8,829 nucleotides of DNA from positions 1-8,829 of the forward strand of contig CALBPW010000007.1 of NCBI GenBank assembly GCA_937899145.1. Reading direction: 5' to 3'. The position numbers and the translations under genes are program-made. The notes under the pieces were generated by a model. The model was given only the letters and a program-made list of their open reading frames with translations. It did no database searches and was not told the origin of the DNA. Below, in pieces: positions 5,598 to 8,829 of this stretch; position 1 is the stretch's first letter, and every line of letters starts with the position of its first letter. This stretch comes from an uncultured Bacteroidota bacterium. Its GTDB lineage: Bacteria; Bacteroidota; Bacteroidia; Bacteroidales; SZUA-534.

Positions 5598-8549
5598 ATG
5601 GAAATAAAATATCAATCAGGACTGGAACACCAGCAGCGTGCTGTTGATGCCATTGTGAAAGTTTTTGAAAACGTGCGTTTCAATGAGCCCAATCAATTGT
5701 ATGAGTGTCCACAAATTGATTTGACAGATACTAGGATAGCCGAAAATATTCGAACTATACAAAACGACGGAAAATATAATGTGGATGGAGAATATCGTCG
5801 GCAGATTGTTGGCGCCGATTGCTTAAACATCGATATAAAAATGGAAACAGGAACAGGCAAAACCTATGTTTATGCTCATACTATGTATGAGCTACATAAG
5901 CGTTATGGTGTCAATAAATTCATTGTTGCTGTTCCTTCTCTTGCCATTAAAGAAGGTGCAAAAGCATTTTTGGGGGATAGTGACGTAAGAAGGCACTTTT
6001 CTAATACTTGCGGCTATAATGCGGAAATAGATTTGTGTGTGTTGAAAGCAATGACAATAAAGAAAGGCAAGCGTTTCTTTCCTTCGGTTGTGCGAGATTT
6101 TGTTAACGGTTCGCATCAAACAAACACACAAATATTTGTTTTGCTTGTTAATTCGCAATTGCTCACCAATGGTAATTTGCTCACCCGCAACGACTATGAT
6201 TTCGGAGTACAAGGTTTTTACCGTCCACTTGATGCTATGAAAGCCGCACGGCCTTTTGTGATTATTGATGAACCTCACCGTTTCTCTCGTGACCAAAAGG
6301 CATACAAAAACATAATCGAACAGATTAGCCCTCAATGTATCATTCGCTTTGGCGCCACATTTCCCGAAATAACCGAAGGCAAGGGCAAAAACAAAGTCGT
6401 GAAAAAAGATTATCTGAATTTGCTATACAATCTCAATTCGTGCACGGCATTCAATCAAAATCTGATAAAAGGTGTTGCAAAAGAGCATTTTGATAGTCCT
6501 GACAAGAAAAATGAGTTGATAAAACTCACATCTATTGAAAGCAAGTCAGCAGTAACGTTCAATTTTGTAAAAGAAAGTCAAACAAAAAGTTACAAATTAT
6601 TTAAAGGTGACAGTTTGGCAATGATTTCACCAGAAATGGCGGAATTGACCATTGAAAATATTGGAAAAGATTTTGTTGAGTTCAGTAATGGACAAACCAA
6701 ACGCAGAAACGAGGCATTTTGTGTTACTTGTTTTGCCCAATCATACCAGGAGGCTATGATGAAATTAGCCATAGAACGTCATTTTGATACAGAACGCATT
6801 AATTTCAATCGGTCGCAACGCATAAAAACTTTGGCATTGTTCTTTATCGATGATATTCAGTCGTTCCGAGGCAATGAAAATGGTGAAAATGCCTGGCTGC
6901 GTGATTGTTTTAATGAACTTTTAAAAGCACAAATTAAAGCAGAACTTGAGAAAAATAATTCGAAAGATTATTCCGATTTCCTGAAGGCCAGTTTGGAAAA
7001 CATAAATGAATGTTCGGCAGGTTATTTTGCGCAAGACAATAGCGATAGCGATGAGGCAATTGCAAACGAAGTTGATGATATTCTGCGAAATAAAAAGAAA
7101 CTTTTATCTTTTAAAGATTCTAATGGGAATTGGAATGTACGCCGTTTCTTGTTCTCGAAATGGACGTTGAAAGAGGGATGGGATAATCCTAATGTTTTCA
7201 CTATTACAAAATTGCGTTCGTCGGGTAGTGAAAATTCTAAAATTCAAGAAGTTGGCCGCGGTTTGCGTCTGCCTGTCGATGAGTTTGGAAACCGTATCAG
7301 CAATGAGGAATTTACTCTCAATTATATTGTGGATTTTCAGGAGGCTGATTTTGCCAACAGGCTGGTTGCAGAGATTAATGGTGATGCGTCTGCTGTTATT
7401 GCACTGAAAATCACAGAAGAACAATTGGAAAAAGTGGCGCAAGAACGGAATTCGGATAAAACAAAATTGTTTATTGAACTTCTTACAAAACAATATGTCG
7501 ATACGGACAAAAATATCATAACGGACAATATAACAGAATTTTACGAGAATTATCCAGAGTTCAAGCCTGCCGAAGGTCTTAAATCTTCTAAAGTAATCGA
7601 CCGCAATAAGAAAGCCACCAATATGGTTAAAATCAGGGCGAAGCAATATGAGGAATTGAAAGATTTGTGGAAGAAGATTAATCGGCGTTATGTGATATTT
7701 TTCGAGAATGAATTGAATAAAAAAATTGAAGCAGATTTTCATTTAGAGGAAGGCGCTTTTGATTATGTATTGGTAGAGAGCAAACGAGAAGCGTTGTCGG
7801 TGTCAGATAACGAAGCAAGCATTGTAAGCGAGGCTGGTGCACAATATTTTATGGTGGGCAAAAGTATTGCTTACAATGAGTTCCTAAAACGTATCAGCAA
7901 AGCCACTTCGTTGCCTATAAAACTCATTCACAATAAGGTTGTTGAATATTTTAAGAAATACCCACCATTCTCGGATTCTCTAATCAACGAAAGTTCTATG
8001 GCAAATTTCATAAGCCAGTTCAATGATTGGAAAATTGGAAATGTAAAAGGTTTATTAAATTATAAACAAGCGCATTACGATTCAAAGGAAACTGCGTTGA
8101 CAGACATAAACGGCAAATTGAAAGATGAGATAGCGCAAGGTTTAATAGGGGTTGATGTTGTTGGAGGAAAAGTCGCCGCAAATTATTTGTATGAGAGCAT
8201 CGCCTTCGATTCGGAATTGGAAAAGAAAAACATTTTGGCAAATGTTGAGGATGTGATAGTATTTGGTAAAATTCCCCGTCGCAGCATTGCAATTCCGACA
8301 GTTATAGACAATTACAGTCCTGATTTTATGTATGTTGTCAAACGCAAAGACGGCAAAAAGGAATTGAATGTAATTATTGAGACCAAAGGAGTTGAAGGAA
8401 AATCATCGTTGCGCCCGACGGAGCAAATTCGCATTGACTGTGCCGAAAAGTTTTTTGAACAACTGCAATTAGATGGTTTTGATGTAAAATTCCGTACGCA
8501 AATAAACAATGTAGAAATGAAAAATATTTTAGCAAGGTTAATTGACTGA
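5598..8549 (+). CDS. res: Type III restriction endonuclease subunit (Res)
   Basis: ATP-dependent restriction subunit, 983 residues, which works only in complex with Mod. The N-terminal part is a superfamily 2 helicase/translocase: Walker A METGTGKT (82-89), motif II DEPH (224-227), motif III GATF (252-255), a conserved KEGWDNPNVF block (525-534), and motif VI QEVGRGLRLP (550-559) with arginines R554 and R557. The C-terminal nuclease has the PD-(D/E)xK pattern: D909 in SPDF and E928-x-K930 in IIETKG, about 19 residues apart. Length and domain order match type III Res proteins such as EcoP15I. The frame is intact, so with Mod it should be a functional system. No Shine-Dalgarno site is seen; the A-rich spacer before the ATG is normal for Bacteroidetes, and translation may depend on mod. 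Confidence 0.95.
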   Translation: MEIKYQSGLEHQQRAVDAIVKVFENVRFNEPNQLYECPQIDLTDTRIAENIRTIQNDGKYNVDGEYRRQIVGADCLNIDIKMETGTGKTYVYAHTMYELHKRYGVNKFIVAVPSLAIKEGAKAFLGDSDVRRHFSNTCGYNAEIDLCVLKAMTIKKGKRFFPSVVRDFVNGSHQTNTQIFVLLVNSQLLTNGNLLTRNDYDFGVQGFYRPLDAMKAARPFVIIDEPHRFSRDQKAYKNIIEQISPQCIIRFGATFPEITEGKGKNKVVKKDYLNLLYNLNSCTAFNQNLIKGVAKEHFDSPDKKNELIKLTSIESKSAVTFNFVKESQTKSYKLFKGDSLAMISPEMAELTIENIGKDFVEFSNGQTKRRNEAFCVTCFAQSYQEAMMKLAIERHFDTERINFNRSQRIKTLALFFIDDIQSFRGNENGENAWLRDCFNELLKAQIKAELEKNNSKDYSDFLKASLENINECSAGYFAQDNSDSDEAIANEVDDILRNKKKLLSFKDSNGNWNVRRFLFSKWTLKEGWDNPNVFTITKLRSSGSENSKIQEVGRGLRLPVDEFGNRISNEEFTLNYIVDFQEADFANRLVAEINGDASAVIALKITEEQLEKVAQERNSDKTKLFIELLTKQYVDTDKNIITDNITEFYENYPEFKPAEGLKSSKVIDRNKKATNMVKIRAKQYEELKDLWKKINRRYVIFFENELNKKIEADFHLEEGAFDYVLVESKREALSVSDNEASIVSEAGAQYFMVGKSIAYNEFLKRISKATSLPIKLIHNKVVEYFKKYPPFSDSLINESSMANFISQFNDWKIGNVKGLLNYKQAHYDSKETALTDINGKLKDEIAQGLIGVDVVGGKVAANYLYESIAFDSELEKKNILANVEDVIVFGKIPRRSIAIPTVIDNYSPDFMYVVKRKDGKKELNVIIETKGVEGKSSLRPTEQIRIDCAEKFFEQLQLDGFDVKFRTQINNVEMKNILARLID

Positions 8550-8557
8550 ATATAATA

Positions 8558-8595
8558 TCGTCGTTCTCTTGTCGAATTCTACTCCGCAACGACGG
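8558..8595. repeat. Short inverted repeat after res
   Basis: CGTCGTT (8559-8565) and AACGACG (8588-8594) are exact reverse complements, separated by 22 bases and starting 10 bases after the res stop. An outer T-G wobble pair is possible. No T-run follows, so it is not a convincing intrinsic terminator; it could be a weak mRNA 3' structure, an operator, or chance. Confidence 0.3.
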
Positions 8596-8678
8596 CCTCT
8601 GCTATATCAAATTAGAGCATCGACAGCATTGTTTTCACGTAACTTCGCGGAAACAAATGCGTATTGTATCGAGGATTT

Positions 8679-8829
8679 ATGATAAAGAGAATCATTTTTT
8701 CGGTTTTATTATTGCTGTGTCTGCTCTATTGCGCGACATGGTTTTATAAGCTACTGTTCACATTGCTGATACTGTTTGTATGGCGGAAAACAATCGCCCA
8801 GCAATGGCCACAAAGCCACATCCGCTTTG
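8679..8829 (+). CDS. N-terminal fragment of a hydrophobic protein (runs off the window)
   Basis: An open frame of 50 codons from ATG at 8679 to the window end, no stop reached. It begins MIKRIIFSVLLLLCLLYC: a short basic start and a long hydrophobic stretch (about residues 5-20), then a second hydrophobic stretch (about 22-36) and a polar part with RKTIAQQWPQSHIRF. This looks like an uncleaved membrane anchor or hairpin, or a signal sequence containing a cysteine at 14 or 18. GAGG at 8671-8674 could be a Shine-Dalgarno site, although it is only four bases from the ATG. It lies 129 bases after res on the same strand. The family cannot be named from this fragment, and it need not belong to the restriction system. 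Confidence 0.6.
   Translation, partial: MIKRIIFSVLLLLCLLYCATWFYKLLFTLLILFVWRKTIAQQWPQSHIRF

Noticed and set aside
5892..6335. Minus-strand open frame of 147 codons inside res
   Set aside because: It is antisense to the Res motif II region and has no recognisable protein features.
7104..7742. Minus-strand open frame of 212 codons inside res
   Set aside because: It lies wholly antisense to conserved Res helicase motifs; its F-, I- and R-rich composition is the mirror of the coding frame.
1..8829. CRISPR array, tRNA or rRNA genes, insertion sequence ends
   Set aside because: I saw no regularly spaced repeats, no cloverleaf with the conserved TTC arm, no rRNA-like sequence, and no transposase gene or paired terminal repeats.

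Overview
The window looks like chromosomal DNA from a Bacteroidetes (Bacteroidales-like) bacterium. The DNA is AT-rich (roughly 35-45% GC by hand count of sample lines), start codons mostly lack Shine-Dalgarno sites and often follow A-rich stretches, and the small DUF3791/DUF3990 gene pair is typical of that phylum. The species cannot be named from the sequence.

Layout. The left half is transcribed leftwards. Positions 125-1444 and 1468-2382 form a two-gene operon for a NatA/NatB-type ABC exporter (permease after ATPase). Upstream of it, at 2447-2779 and 2776-2991, two small genes overlap by an ATGA: a DUF3791 protein, then a shortened DUF3990-like protein (ADP-ribosyltransferase-fold family) that seems to have lost its middle and C-terminal fold. 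Positions 2992-3497 have no convincing protein gene. The left part of that gap is AT-rich. The right part (about 3251-3445) is more GC-rich and folds by hand into a run of six hairpins, the last followed by T-rich sequence. A seventh hairpin covers the start codon of the next gene.

The right half is transcribed rightwards. It is a complete type III restriction-modification operon: mod (3498-5585, beta-class methyltransferase) and res (5598-8549, SF2 helicase plus PD-ExK nuclease), 12 bases apart and with all main catalytic motifs intact. Mod should methylate one strand of a short asymmetric site. Mod and Res together form the ATP-dependent nuclease that cuts DNA with unmodified sites. At 8679 a new hydrophobic protein begins and runs off the window.

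The most interesting element is the probable structured RNA between the two halves. It sits in the presumed 5' leader of the restriction-modification operon, its stems use several G-U pairs that only work if the plus strand is transcribed, and it ends in a terminator-like hairpin before mod. It could be an attenuating leader controlling mod/res, a separate small RNA, or a conserved repeat carried with the system. The sequence alone does not decide between these.
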